A stretch of 64,000 nucleotides of DNA from positions 187,330-251,329 of the forward strand of contig NZ_KB891831.1 in the NCBI RefSeq assembly GCF_000373565.1, in the 5' to 3' direction. Position numbers and translations under genes: made by a program. How positions within the stretch are numbered: position 1 is the stretch's first letter; the number at the start of each line of letters is the position of its first letter. Below the pieces are notes generated by a model, which made no database searches, was not told where the DNA came from, and was given only the letters and a program-made list of their open reading frames with translations. This DNA comes from Streptomyces sp. HmicA12. Its GTDB lineage: Bacteria > Actinomycetota > Actinomycetes > Streptomycetales > Streptomycetaceae. Shown piece by piece: positions 53,764-62,156 of this stretch.

Positions 53764-54675
53764 CTAGTTGGTGGTACGGGAAGATACGTGCGGGGCGAGC
53801 CTCGTGTTCAGTTCCTCGCGGGGATCGTGCTCCTCGGTCACCGTCCGTGGCCGGCCGCGCCCCCAGGCCCGTACGACCAGGACGACACCCACGAGCCCGA
53901 CGGCCGCCACGAGCAGCACGGCGTCGGGCACATGGTCGCCGACACCGCGCGCCCACTGCTCGGCGGCGAACGAGTCGTCGACGTCGAGCAGTCCGGGCAG
54001 TGCGGTCGTCCCGTCGAAGACGAGGAACAGCGTGCCGAGGGCAACGAAGAACAGGCCGGAGGCAAGGCTCGTGCTGTGGGTCGCGAACCGGCCGACGCGC
54101 ACCGGGCGCCCGCGCAACCAGCGCCTGCGCCCCAGGTCGAACCGCTCCCAGAGCAGCGCGAGCAGGAACAGCGGCACGGCCATGCCGAGCGCGTACACGG
54201 CGAGCAGCAGGCCGCCGTAGACGGGGTGGCCGCCGAGCGCGGCGACGGTCAGGACGCTGCCGAGGATCGGGCCCGCGCAGAATCCGGCGAGGCCGTACAC
54301 GGCGCCGAGCGCGTACACGGACAGGGCGCCGGTCGGGCGGATGCGGCCGGAGAGTTCGGTCAGGCGGCGGGAGGCGAAGCCGCGGCCCGCGATCTGCAGC
54401 ACGCCGAGCGCGATGATCAGCCAGCCGCCGACGGTGATGAGCAGGTCCCGGTGGCCGTAGAAGAAGCGTCCCGCGTAGGAGCCCGCCGCGCCCAGGGGTA
54501 CGAGTGTGGTGGCGAGGCCGAGATAGAAGATGCCGGTGCGGGCGACGAGGCGGGTGGGGCTGTCGAGGGAGTACGCGAAGAAGGCGGGCAGCAGGAGCGC
54601 GCTGCACGGGCTGAGCAGCGCGAGCAGTCCGCCGAGGAACGCCGCGAGGTAGCCGATGTCGCCGACGGTGCTCAC
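53764..54675 (-). CDS. CcdA-type thiol-disulfide membrane transporter
   Basis: The protein is 303 aa. Eight or so helices, with the paired redox Cys in ALLSPCSALLLPAFFAY (TM1) and YGLAGFCAGPILGSVL (TM4). These proteins pass electrons from cytoplasmic thioredoxin across the membrane for cytochrome c maturation or disulfide repair. The GTG at 54675 overlaps the thioredoxin stop (GTGA), so it is paired with the exported DsbA-like protein. The longer C-terminal region than typical CcdA (about 60 aa extra) contains a predicted extra helix. No haem-ligation genes are present, so a general thiol role is likely. Confidence 0.87.
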   Translation of the reverse strand: MSTVGDIGYLAAFLGGLLALLSPCSALLLPAFFAYSLDSPTRLVARTGIFYLGLATTLVPLGAAGSYAGRFFYGHRDLLITVGGWLIIALGVLQIAGRGFASRRLTELSGRIRPTGALSVYALGAVYGLAGFCAGPILGSVLTVAALGGHPVYGGLLLAVYALGMAVPLFLLALLWERFDLGRRRWLRGRPVRVGRFATHSTSLASGLFFVALGTLFLVFDGTTALPGLLDVDDSFAAEQWARGVGDHVPDAVLLVAAVGLVGVVLVVRAWGRGRPRTVTEEHDPREELNTRLAPHVSSRTTN

Positions 54676-55400
54676 TTGGCCGCCTGCGCCTTCGCCGCCT
54701 CGACGGCCTGCTCGAAAGTGGCCGCGGGCTGGGCGCCCGCGAGGGGCTGCCCGTTGATCAGGAAGGAGGGCGTCGAGGTGGCGCCCAGGCGGTACGCCTC
54801 GTCCTGGTCCTTCTTGACGGCGGCTCGGGCCTCCTGGCTGTCGCGGTCGGTGCGGAACCGGTCGAGGTCCTTCACGCCTGCCTCGCGGGCGAGAGCGTCG
54901 AGCCGGCCCGCGCCGAAGCCCTGCTCCTTGGCGCCGTCGGTGTAGGCCGCCCGGTGGAACTGCCAGAAGCGGCCCTGCTGTCCGGCGGCCCAGGAGGCGC
55001 GGGCGGCGGCCTCGGACTCGGCGCCGAAGATCGGGAAGTTGCGCCACTCGATGCGCAGGGTGCCCTCGTCGACGTACTTCTTCACGAGGCCGGGTTCGGT
55101 GTCGCGGGCGAACTGGCCGCAGTAGCCGCATCGGAAGTCGGCGTACTCGATGAGGACCACGGGGGCGTCGGCGCGGCCCTGGGCGAGGGGGTCCCGACCG
55201 TCGCGGCGGGCGAGCTCGACGAGCTGGGCGGTGGCGTCGTCGAGCTGTTGGCCGGAGGCGGCCTCCTGCCGGGAGGCGTCGGTGCGGGGTTCGGGCTTGG
55301 TCGCGGTGTACGAGACCGTGCCGAGCACGGCGGCCGCCACGGCGACGGCGGCGACGATGGCGAGGGGGCGGGCTTTCGACGGGGTGGTGTTTTCCGGCAT
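54672..55400 (-). CDS. Exported DsbA-like thioredoxin-fold protein
   Basis: The protein is 242 aa. An N-terminal membrane anchor (LAIVAAVAVAAAVLGTVSYTA) is followed by a DsbA-like fold from about residue 80. The active site is the CGYC in IEYADFRCGYCGQFARD, and the cis-Pro segment is in GATSTPSFLINGQPLAG. It oxidises or isomerises disulfides outside the cell. The next gene, CcdA, presumably supplies or removes electrons. The ATG at 55400 fits the family and gives a normal signal; the overlap with ccdA indicates coupling. Confidence 0.9.
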   Translation of the reverse strand: MPENTTPSKARPLAIVAAVAVAAAVLGTVSYTATKPEPRTDASRQEAASGQQLDDATAQLVELARRDGRDPLAQGRADAPVVLIEYADFRCGYCGQFARDTEPGLVKKYVDEGTLRIEWRNFPIFGAESEAAARASWAAGQQGRFWQFHRAAYTDGAKEQGFGAGRLDALAREAGVKDLDRFRTDRDSQEARAAVKKDQDEAYRLGATSTPSFLINGQPLAGAQPAATFEQAVEAAKAQAAK

Positions 55401-55456
55401 GCCGAAATAGTCCTTGCGTAAAGGGAGTTGAGTGAGGACACGGGGAACCGTGTCGT

Positions 55457-55810
55457 CTACACGCGCAGGACGGAGAGTTCGACCGGGGAGGGCGGGTCGT
55501 GCGGGGGCGGGCCGCGGCCCGCGGGTGTCGTGGGCGCGATGCCTTCGAGGACCGCGGTCGCGCCGGACCCGTGCGCGTAAGCGAGCGGGGCGAGGAGTTC
55601 GTGCGCGGACGTGCCGCGCGACGGCACGCCCTGCCGGCCGTCCGGTGCGTGCCGTTGTTCGGGGTCGCAGCCCGGGGTGACGGGCGAGGCCTGCTCGGCC
55701 GCCGCCGCCGCCGGCGCGTACACGTCCGCCGTGGTGTCGGTGCCCTGCGCGCAGCCCAGCACGGCGACCAGCAGGGTCACCAAAAGGGCGTGGACGGCAA
55801 GGCGGGACAT
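55457..55810 (-). CDS. Small exported (lipo)protein upstream of the thioredoxin
   Basis: The protein is 117 aa. It has a signal peptide and a possible lipobox (VLGCAQG), then a Pro/Ala-rich region with one more Cys (VTPGCDPEQ) and the distinct end PVELSVLRV. Its function is unknown. It lies 56 nt upstream of the DsbA-like gene on the same strand, so it may belong to the same transcript and be a client or accessory of the thiol pair. The start is 55810 (MSRLAVH), chosen because upstream residues lack a hydrophobic signal. Confidence 0.65.
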   Translation of the reverse strand: MSRLAVHALLVTLLVAVLGCAQGTDTTADVYAPAAAAAEQASPVTPGCDPEQRHAPDGRQGVPSRGTSAHELLAPLAYAHGSGATAVLEGIAPTTPAGRGPPPHDPPSPVELSVLRV

Positions 55811-55961
55811 GCGGCAATTCTGCACCACACGCCCCTCCTTGCCCGCATCGCCCCTCAACCCCCAGGGATCTGTACGAGCGTTAACGTCCTGTTGACCGGT
55901 CCGTCAGCTCGCCATGGTCTGCTTCCGGACAAGCCTCGGAAGATCTTCGGGAGGAGTCGCG

Positions 55962-56519
55962 ATGGACACGGTCGACGAGTTGATGGCCGCACTGCACGCC
56001 TGCCGGGGTGCCTGGGACGCCCCCGACCGCAGCGGGGATCCGGTCGATCTGCACGACCACGCGCTGCAGACGGCGGCGCTGCTGCGGCGGGCCCGCCCCA
56101 GCGACAAGGAGTTGCAGCTCGCGGGCCTCGTGCACGACATCGGGCACCTGCTGCGCCCCGGCGACGACGCACACCACGCCGAGGTCGCGGCGGACGCGGT
56201 GCGCGGCCTGCTGGGCGCCCGGGTCGCCGCCCTGGTCCGCCTGCACGTCCCGGCCAAGCGCTACCTCGCCGCGGTGGAGCCGGCCCGCGGTCTCTCCCCG
56301 CAGAGCGCGCTGACACTCGGCGTGCAGGGTGGCCCGATGACGCGGGAGGAGGTGGCGGACTTCGAGGCGGATCCGCACGCCGAGGACGCGATCGAGCTGC
56401 GGCAGGCGGACGACGCGGGCAAGGTGGTCGGCCTGGACGCCGGGGTGATGGAGGACTGGCGCGAGGTTTTGGACCTGGTGGCGGCGACGACCGCCGGGGA
56501 GCGGCAAGCCCGCGTGTAG
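55962..56519 (+). CDS. HD-domain oxygenase, PhnZ-like
   Basis: The protein is 185 aa. All six diiron ligands of the PhnZ group can be mapped: His33 in HDHALQTA, His58-Asp59 in LVHDIGHLL, His71/72 in DDAHHAEV, His95 in VRLHVPAKRYL and Asp150/151 in RQADDAGKV. Substrate-binding Lys99 and the LSPQSALTLGVQGGPM and KV end are also typical. PhnZ cleaves the C-P bond of 2-amino-1-hydroxyethylphosphonate. The Tyr that caps the PhnZ site is replaced here (Arg at the corresponding place), so a different substrate is possible. No phn genes are adjacent. A GGAGGAG precedes the ATG. Confidence 0.78.
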   Translation: MDTVDELMAALHACRGAWDAPDRSGDPVDLHDHALQTAALLRRARPSDKELQLAGLVHDIGHLLRPGDDAHHAEVAADAVRGLLGARVAALVRLHVPAKRYLAAVEPARGLSPQSALTLGVQGGPMTREEVADFEADPHAEDAIELRQADDAGKVVGLDAGVMEDWREVLDLVAATTAGERQARV

Positions 56520-56636
56520 GGTCCCGGCCACGAACGGCGCGTACCGCCCTCCTCCACACTCGCGCCACCAACCGTCCACGACCACCGCACGCCTGACGCA
56601 TCGTCACGCCGCCATCCGTCATGAGACCGTACGCGC

Positions 56637-57458
56637 ATGACGGCGCAACGACCCCTGGACGGCAGGGCGGCCATCGTGACCGGCGCCTCCCGCGGCATCG
56701 GCCGGTCGATCGCGGACGAACTGGCCGGAGCGGGCGCGCACGTGTGCGTGACGGCGCGCGACGCGCACGACGTGGGGGAAGCGGTCGCGGCGCTGCGCGC
56801 GCGGGGCGCCGACGCGATCGGGGTGCCGGGCGACGTCGCGGACCCGGCACACCTGTGGGAGGTCACGGACCGGGCGATGACCGCGTACGGGCGGGTCGAC
56901 ATCGTCGTGAACAACGCGGCGACGAACCAGCCCTATGGTCCCCTCATGGACGCCGACCCGGACGCCTGGCGCACGGCCTTCGCCGTCAACGTGGAGGCGC
57001 CGCTGCGCCTGGTGCAGTGCGCGTGGCGGGCCTGGATGAGCGAGCACGGCGGCGCCGTGGTCAATGTGTGCACGGAAGGCGCCACGCATGTCGGCCCGAA
57101 CATCGGCGCGTACAACACGAGCAAGGCCGCGCTGCTCCACCTGACCGCTCAACTCGCGGGTGAACTGGGCCCGTTGGTGCGCGTCAACTCCGTCTCCCCC
57201 GGTCTCGTGCGCACGGAGATGGCCCGCTTCGTGTGGGAGCGGGCCGAGGAGACCGTCGCCGCGGGGCTGCCCACCGGACGCATCGGCGAACCGGTGGACG
57301 TCGCCCGCGCCGTGCGCTGGCTGGTCTCCGACGACGCGGAGTGGATCACCGGCACCGATCTGCTGGTGGACGGCGGCACGCGGGTGCGTGCCGCCTCACC
57401 GACGGGTGACGCGCAGGCCGTCCAGCGGCAGCTGCGCTACCACTTCCCGGGCGCGTAG
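56637..57458 (+). CDS. SDR-family oxidoreductase with a substituted catalytic Ser
   Basis: The protein is 273 aa, a classical SDR: AAIVTGASRGIGRSIADELAGAG, NNAATNQPYG, YNTSKAALLHLTAQLA and SPGLVRTEMA. The Tyr/Lys pair is intact, but the Ser position (13 residues before Tyr) is Thr in VVNVCTEGATHVGPNIGAY. Thr can replace Ser in some SDRs. The C-terminal extension of about 20 residues (AQAVQRQLRYHFPG) is not general. The last 22 nt overlap the convergent SDR gene. It reads as a 3-oxoacyl-ACP-reductase-like member but its substrate is unknown. Confidence 0.85.
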   Translation: MTAQRPLDGRAAIVTGASRGIGRSIADELAGAGAHVCVTARDAHDVGEAVAALRARGADAIGVPGDVADPAHLWEVTDRAMTAYGRVDIVVNNAATNQPYGPLMDADPDAWRTAFAVNVEAPLRLVQCAWRAWMSEHGGAVVNVCTEGATHVGPNIGAYNTSKAALLHLTAQLAGELGPLVRVNSVSPGLVRTEMARFVWERAEETVAAGLPTGRIGEPVDVARAVRWLVSDDAEWITGTDLLVDGGTRVRAASPTGDAQAVQRQLRYHFPGA

Positions 57459-58942
57459 TCCTTCAGGAAGACGCCGTACACGTCGTCGCCCGTCTCGCCG
57501 CGCACCACCGGGTCGTAGACGCGGGCGGCGCCGTCGACCAGGTCGAGCGGGGCGTGGAAGCCCTCCTCGGCGAGGCGCAGCTTGTCGTAGTGCGGGCGCT
57601 CGTCGGTGATCCAGCCGGTGTCGACGGACGTCATGAGGATGCCGTCGGTCTGGAACATCTCCTGGGCGCTGGTGCGGGTCACCATGTTCATCGCGGCCTT
57701 GGCGGCGTTGGTGTTCGGGTGGCCCGCTCCCTTGTAGCCGCGGCCGAAGACGCCCTCCATCGCCGAGACGTTGACGACGTAGGAACGGCCGCTGCGCGCC
57801 TTCTTCGCGGCGTCGGCCATGGCCGGGCGCAGCTTGCTGATGAGGATGAACGGCGCGGTGTAGTTGCAGAGTTGGGTCTCGAGGAGCTCCACGGGGGAGA
57901 TCTGCTCGATGCTCTGCACCCAGGTGTTGGAGTCGACGACGTCGGGCACGAGGCCGCCCGCGTCGATGGCGGTGCCGTCGAGGTGCCGCTCCACGCTGGC
58001 GTTGCCCGCGACGAGCGCGAGGTCGGCGACCTTCTGCGCGTCGATGCCACTGGTGCCGAGCGGCAGCGCGGCGATGCCGTCGACGGCGCCCGAGTTGAAG
58101 GCGCCGATCACGGAGTACGGGGGCAGCTCACCGGCGGGCAGCGGCGCGCTCTCGCCGTCGACCAGCGCGGCGTACGCGGACGGGAGGCGGCGCACGGTCT
58201 GCGTGGCGTTGTTGATCAGGATGTCGAGCGGGCCGGCCTCGGTGACCTGGTCGGCGAGGGACACGGCCTGCGCCGGGTCGCGCAGGTCGATGCCGACGAC
58301 CTCCAGGCGGTGGATCCAGTCCGCGGAGTCCTCCATCGCCTTGAAGCGGCGGATGGCGTCCTTCGGGAAGCGGGTGGTGATCGTGGTGTGCGCGCCGTCG
58401 CGCAGCAGCCGCAGCGCGATGTACATGCCGATCTTGGCGCGGCCGCCGGTGAGCAGGGCGCGCTTGCCGGTCAGGTCGGCGCGGGCGTCGCGCTTGTCCC
58501 GGTTCAGGCGGGCGCAGTCCGGACAGAGCTGGTGGTAGAAGTAGTCGACCTCCACGTACCGGGTCTTGCAGGTGTAGCAGGAGCGCGGGCGCTGGAGTAT
58601 CCCCGCGATCCGGCCCGCCTCGGTGACCGACGACGGCAGGATGCCCTCGGTCTCGTCGTCGATACGCTGCGCGGACCCGGTCGCGGTCGCCTCGGTGACG
58701 GCCTTGTCGTGCGCCGTCTTGGACGCGCGGCGCTCCTGGCGGCGGCGCTGCTTCACGGTCCGGTAGATACCGGCGGTGGCGCGCCGGACGGTGATCGCGT
58801 CGGGGTGGTCGACGTCGATCGTGTCGAGCTCCTCCAGGACCGAGAGGCAGACGGCGAGGCGCTCGGGGTCGATGCCGGGCCCGTGCGCGACCTCCGGGTC
58901 CGCGGAGGCCTGAGGGGCCTGGTTGTCGTCTGTCACCGTCAT
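57437..58942 (-). CDS. SDR protein with zinc ribbon and no catalytic Tyr
   Basis: The protein is 501 aa. The helical N-terminus (about 1-115) is followed by a four-Cys zinc ribbon, CYTCKTRYVEVDYFYHQL then CPDC (about 125-150). An SDR core starts at KRALLTGGRAKIGMYIALRLL with DILINNATQT. Ser is kept in NVSAMEG, but the Y-x3-K reads T-N-A-A-K in HPNTNAAKAAMNMV, so Tyr is lost. The family is widespread in actinobacteria and some eukaryotes and is poorly characterised. It may have lost oxidoreductase activity or use another acid/base. It converges with the SDR at 56637, overlapping by 22 nt. Confidence 0.82.
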   Translation of the reverse strand: MTVTDDNQAPQASADPEVAHGPGIDPERLAVCLSVLEELDTIDVDHPDAITVRRATAGIYRTVKQRRRQERRASKTAHDKAVTEATATGSAQRIDDETEGILPSSVTEAGRIAGILQRPRSCYTCKTRYVEVDYFYHQLCPDCARLNRDKRDARADLTGKRALLTGGRAKIGMYIALRLLRDGAHTTITTRFPKDAIRRFKAMEDSADWIHRLEVVGIDLRDPAQAVSLADQVTEAGPLDILINNATQTVRRLPSAYAALVDGESAPLPAGELPPYSVIGAFNSGAVDGIAALPLGTSGIDAQKVADLALVAGNASVERHLDGTAIDAGGLVPDVVDSNTWVQSIEQISPVELLETQLCNYTAPFILISKLRPAMADAAKKARSGRSYVVNVSAMEGVFGRGYKGAGHPNTNAAKAAMNMVTRTSAQEMFQTDGILMTSVDTGWITDERPHYDKLRLAEEGFHAPLDLVDGAARVYDPVVRGETGDDVYGVFLKDYAPGKW

Positions 58943-59114
58943 CGCCGCTGCCGTTCCTAGGGTCTCGCGCGTCGCGCCCGAACCGCGCCCGCTCACAAAA
59001 GCCGAATTTTACGGAGCGGCGGGCCCTGCCTCCAAACTCGTTCCGGTCGCCGCCCCGGTTCCGTGGCCGTGATCACGCCTGACGTGGCCGGCATCACGCC
59101 GCGCGTGCGGATTC

Positions 59115-60092
59115 TCACTCCGCCAGGGACTCGCGCAGGAACGCGAGGATCTCGGCCCGCGCGGCCTCGGCCTGCGCCACCGCGCCCGGCATGGACAGGA
59201 ACGCGTGCGGCGCCCCCGGGTACTCGGTGAGCCGCGCGGGCGTCCCCGCCGCCCGCAGGCGCTCGGCGTAGCGGCGGCCGTGATCGGCGACGGGGTCGTC
59301 CGTCGGCAGCACCACCAGGGCCTGCGGGAGCCCGCCCAGGTCGTCGGCGTACAGCGGGGACAGGGCCCGGGCGTCGGTTCCCGGCGGCACGGCGAGCCGG
59401 CGGAAGAGCCGCAGCTGCGCCAGGCTCGCGGTCGGACTGTCGCCGTACCGCGCGAACGAGTCGTACGCGAACATCGAGCCGGTGACGTCGGCCGCGGGGT
59501 TGACCAGCACCTGGGCCCGCAGACGCAGGCCCGCCTCCCGGGCGCGGACCGTCACGAGGGCGGAGATCAGCGCGCCGCAGCTCTCGCCGAAGACCGCGGT
59601 CCGCTCCGGGTCGACGCCCCACTCACCGGCGTGCGCCAGCACGTGCCGCAGTGCGTCCCAGCCGTCGTCGGCGGCGGCCGACAGCGGGCTGTCCGGTGCG
59701 AGCAGGCGGTGCTCGACCGAGACGACGACCGCGGGCAGCCGCGCGGCGACATGGCTGGTGCCCCAGTCGCACTGGACGGCGGTACCGACGAACCCGCCGC
59801 CGTGCACATGCACCACGAGCGGCAGCTCACCCGTCTCCCGTGCGGGCCGGAGCACGCGGACCGGCAGGTCGCGGCCGGGCAGCGGCAGCTCCGTCCAGTC
59901 GATCGTGGCTCCGGGATCCGGCTCCCCGGTGATCGCCCGCATCTCGGGCGACGCCCGCCTGCGGTTCTCGGTGTCGCGATAGACGCGCAGTTCCTCGTCC
60001 GACATCGAGGCCCAGTCGGGTTCTCCGCCGAGGGCCTGTCTGCGCAGCCGACGGCCCGCCGCCACCCTTTCCGTTCCTGCCGCTTCGGTCAT
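59115..60092 (-). CDS. HSL-type alpha/beta hydrolase (carboxylesterase)
   Basis: The protein is 325 aa. The oxyanion motif is VHVHGGGFVGTA (about residue 95), the nucleophile Ser in FGESCGALISALV (GxSxG), the acid in LPTDDPVAD and His in GAPHAFLSMPG. These place it in the hormone-sensitive lipase family, which hydrolyses short acyl esters. The ATG at 60092 overlaps the DUF4267 stop (ATGA). Both lie divergent from a TetR gene whose operators are upstream of the DUF4267 gene, so they form a regulated unit. Confidence 0.9.
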   Translation of the reverse strand: MTEAAGTERVAAGRRLRRQALGGEPDWASMSDEELRVYRDTENRRRASPEMRAITGEPDPGATIDWTELPLPGRDLPVRVLRPARETGELPLVVHVHGGGFVGTAVQCDWGTSHVAARLPAVVVSVEHRLLAPDSPLSAAADDGWDALRHVLAHAGEWGVDPERTAVFGESCGALISALVTVRAREAGLRLRAQVLVNPAADVTGSMFAYDSFARYGDSPTASLAQLRLFRRLAVPPGTDARALSPLYADDLGGLPQALVVLPTDDPVADHGRRYAERLRAAGTPARLTEYPGAPHAFLSMPGAVAQAEAARAEILAFLRESLAE

Positions 60093-60574
60093 GCGTCCTC
60101 CTTGATCGAGTGGGTGAGGTCGTTCTTCGGCACCGGCCGACGGCGCCAGACGGAGACCACGACGACGGCTCCCGCGACGCAGGGCAGGAACGTTGCCGTG
60201 CCGTAGGCGTAGGGCACGACGACGTCGTACTTCTCGCCGCGCAGGCCGAGGTTGAGCAGTGCCACCGAGAGGCCCGCGGTGAAGCCGAGGGTGGTGGCGG
60301 TGCGGGCCCAGCGCCTGCCCGTGGTGATCCCCCGGACGGCCAGCAGCCACAGGAGCGTGCCGAGGGCCCCGGTGCCGACGAGGTAGCCGGCGATCGCGTT
60401 CCGGTCGGCGGCCACGTCGTGCGGGCCCCAGCCGGGATACGCGTCGCGGACGTGGGCGGAGAGCGTGTCGACGGTGGCGATGTCGAGCAGTGGCGCGAGC
60501 GCGGTCAGGGCCGTGAGGAGCAGCCCGGCGTGCATCGCGATGGAGCGCCTCTCCGACCTCGGTGACAGGCTCAT
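60089..60574 (-). CDS. DUF4267 small membrane protein
   Basis: The protein is 161 aa. Four TM helices (MHAGLLLTALTALAPLLDI, NAIAGYLVGTGALGTLLWLLAV, TLGFTAGLSVALLNLG, FLPCVAGAVVVVSVW) fit a DUF4267-type protein of unknown function. It is first in a two-gene unit with the esterase. The start at 60574 lies 15 nt from the TetR operator at 60589, so a bound regulator would shut the pair. Confidence 0.75.
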   Translation of the reverse strand: MSLSPRSERRSIAMHAGLLLTALTALAPLLDIATVDTLSAHVRDAYPGWGPHDVAADRNAIAGYLVGTGALGTLLWLLAVRGITTGRRWARTATTLGFTAGLSVALLNLGLRGEKYDVVVPYAYGTATFLPCVAGAVVVVSVWRRRPVPKNDLTHSIKEDA

Positions 60575-60588
60575 GAAAAACTCCCATT

Positions 60589-60638
60589 CCTACGGCGTAG
60601 GTTTCCTGTCCGGACGTTAGGATCTACGGCGTAGGTTT
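60589..60638. promoter_or_regulatory. Paired TetR operators as direct repeats
   Basis: CTACGGCGTAGGTTT occurs twice in the same orientation, at 60590-60604 and 60624-60638 (34-nt spacing). Each has the palindromic core CCTACGGCGTAGG/TCTACGGCGTAGG. They lie between the divergent DUF4267 and TetR genes. The right copy is 24 nt before the TetR ATG, so autoregulation is likely. Confidence 0.85.
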
Positions 60639-60661
60639 GGCAAGGGCGGCAGGGAGCGGAC

Positions 60662-61333
60662 ATGGCGACGAGACGGGCGCAGGGCACCGCGGCGGGACTC
60701 AGCCGTGAGCGGATCGCCGCCGCCGGTGTCGCCCTCGTGGACCGGCACGGCCTGGACAAGTTCGGGGTGCGCCGGCTCGCGGAGGAGCTCGGGGTCGACC
60801 CGATGTCGATCTACCACCACATCAAGGGCAAGGCGGCGCTCCTGGACGCGGTGTCCGAGGCCGTCCTCGCCGAGGTGGTCGTCCCGACGGACAGCGAGGG
60901 GGCGGACGGCCGGGACTGGGAGGAGATCGCCCGCCGCACGGCCCACGGCTACCGGGACATGGCCTACCGGCACCGCCGGGTGTTCCCGCTGCTGACCACC
61001 CGCGCCCAGACGTCACCGGTGGCCCTCGCCGCCCTGGAGCGGCTGGTCGCCGCCATGCGCGCGGCCGGGCTGCCCGAACAGGTCGTCGCGGACACGCAGT
61101 TGACCCTGTTCGGGTTCCTCAACGGCTATCTGCTGGCGGTGCTCAGCGGCGGCGGTGACGACGGAGGCTCCGAGAACGCGCAGGTGCCCGTGATCGACGC
61201 CGACGCCTACCCGACCATGGCCGCCCTGCTGCCCCTCCAGGCGGGGTTCGGGTCCGTGGCCGAGTTCGACCGGATCCTCGACACCGTTCTCGCGGGCATC
61301 AAGGATCAGGCCGCCCGCACGACGACTGCGTGA
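60662..61333 (+). CDS. TetR-family regulator (TetR_C1-like)
   Basis: The protein is 223 aa. HTH: GLSRERIAAAGVALVDRHGLDKFGVRRLAEELGVDPMSIYHHIKGKAALLDAV (about 12-65). SIYHHI and the helical C-terminus with AHGYRDMAYRHRRVFPLL resemble the tetracycline-repressor C1 type. It is divergent from the DUF4267/esterase pair with two direct-repeat operators between them. The reductase-like gene starts 38 nt downstream on the same strand and may be cotranscribed. Confidence 0.92.
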   Translation: MATRRAQGTAAGLSRERIAAAGVALVDRHGLDKFGVRRLAEELGVDPMSIYHHIKGKAALLDAVSEAVLAEVVVPTDSEGADGRDWEEIARRTAHGYRDMAYRHRRVFPLLTTRAQTSPVALAALERLVAAMRAAGLPEQVVADTQLTLFGFLNGYLLAVLSGGGDDGGSENAQVPVIDADAYPTMAALLPLQAGFGSVAEFDRILDTVLAGIKDQAARTTTA

Positions 61334-61370
61334 CGACCATCTACGGGACGACTACGGGAAGGGACACTCA

Positions 61371-62156
61371 GTGGACCGCATAGGGATCATGGGCGTGGGC
61401 GAGCTCGGCCGGGCCCTCGTGACCGGCTGGAGCGACGGCGTCGAGAACCCGCCGGACGTCTTCCTCTCACCGCGTGGCGCCCGGGCGGCCGCCGAGTTGG
61501 CGCGGCGGTTTCCGAACGTGCGGGTCTGCGCCGACAACCAGGAGGTGGCGGACCGCTCCTCGACGGTGATCGTCGCGGTCCGCCCCCAGGACCGCGCCGA
61601 GGCCCTCGACGGACTGCGGGTCGACGGCGACAAGGTCGTGGTCAGCGTCATGGCGGGCGTCGGCATCGACGAGGTGCGCGCGACGCTCGGCACCGCGGCG
61701 CCCGTGGTGCGCGCGATCCCGCTGCCCGCCGTGCGTGAGCGTCGCGCCGTCACCGTGACCTGCCCCGGGCACCCCGACGTCGACGCCCTCTTCGACCGCT
61801 TGGGCGGGGCGCTCCCCGTTCCGGACGAGCCGACGCTCGACGTCTTCCAGACGCTGACGTCCACGCTGACCACGCATTACCGGTACCTGGCGACGCTCAC
61901 CGACTGGGCCGCCGGAAAGGGCGTCGATGCCGGGGACGCCGACCGGTACGTCCGGGGCCTCTTCCAGGCCGTCGGGCGTTCGCTGGGCGACGACACGCGC
62001 TCCGTCCAGCAGCTCGCGGACGACCACGAGACCCCGAAGGGCACCAACGAACGCATCCGCACCACCTGGTTCACCGCGGACAACGCCGAGGCCCTCACCC
62101 AGGCGCTCGACGGCCTCCTGAAGGACCTCGGCCGGCCGGGAGTCGACCCGGGCTAG
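61371..62156 (+). CDS. Pyrroline-5-carboxylate reductase-like protein
   Basis: The protein is 261 aa. The dinucleotide motif is DRIGIMGVGELGRALVTGW, with a ProC-like VIVAVRPQD and VVSVMAGVGIDEVRATLG. The C-terminal dimerisation domain carries QLADDHETPKGTNERIRTTWF, corresponding to the ProC signature but with T/N for the usual SPGGTT. It may be an atypical P5C reductase (last step of proline synthesis) or a related imine reductase. The GTG at 61371 has a GGGAAGGGA upstream. Its stop shares CTAG with the convergent acyltransferase gene (4-nt overlap). Confidence 0.82.
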   Translation: MDRIGIMGVGELGRALVTGWSDGVENPPDVFLSPRGARAAAELARRFPNVRVCADNQEVADRSSTVIVAVRPQDRAEALDGLRVDGDKVVVSVMAGVGIDEVRATLGTAAPVVRAIPLPAVRERRAVTVTCPGHPDVDALFDRLGGALPVPDEPTLDVFQTLTSTLTTHYRYLATLTDWAAGKGVDAGDADRYVRGLFQAVGRSLGDDTRSVQQLADDHETPKGTNERIRTTWFTADNAEALTQALDGLLKDLGRPGVDPG

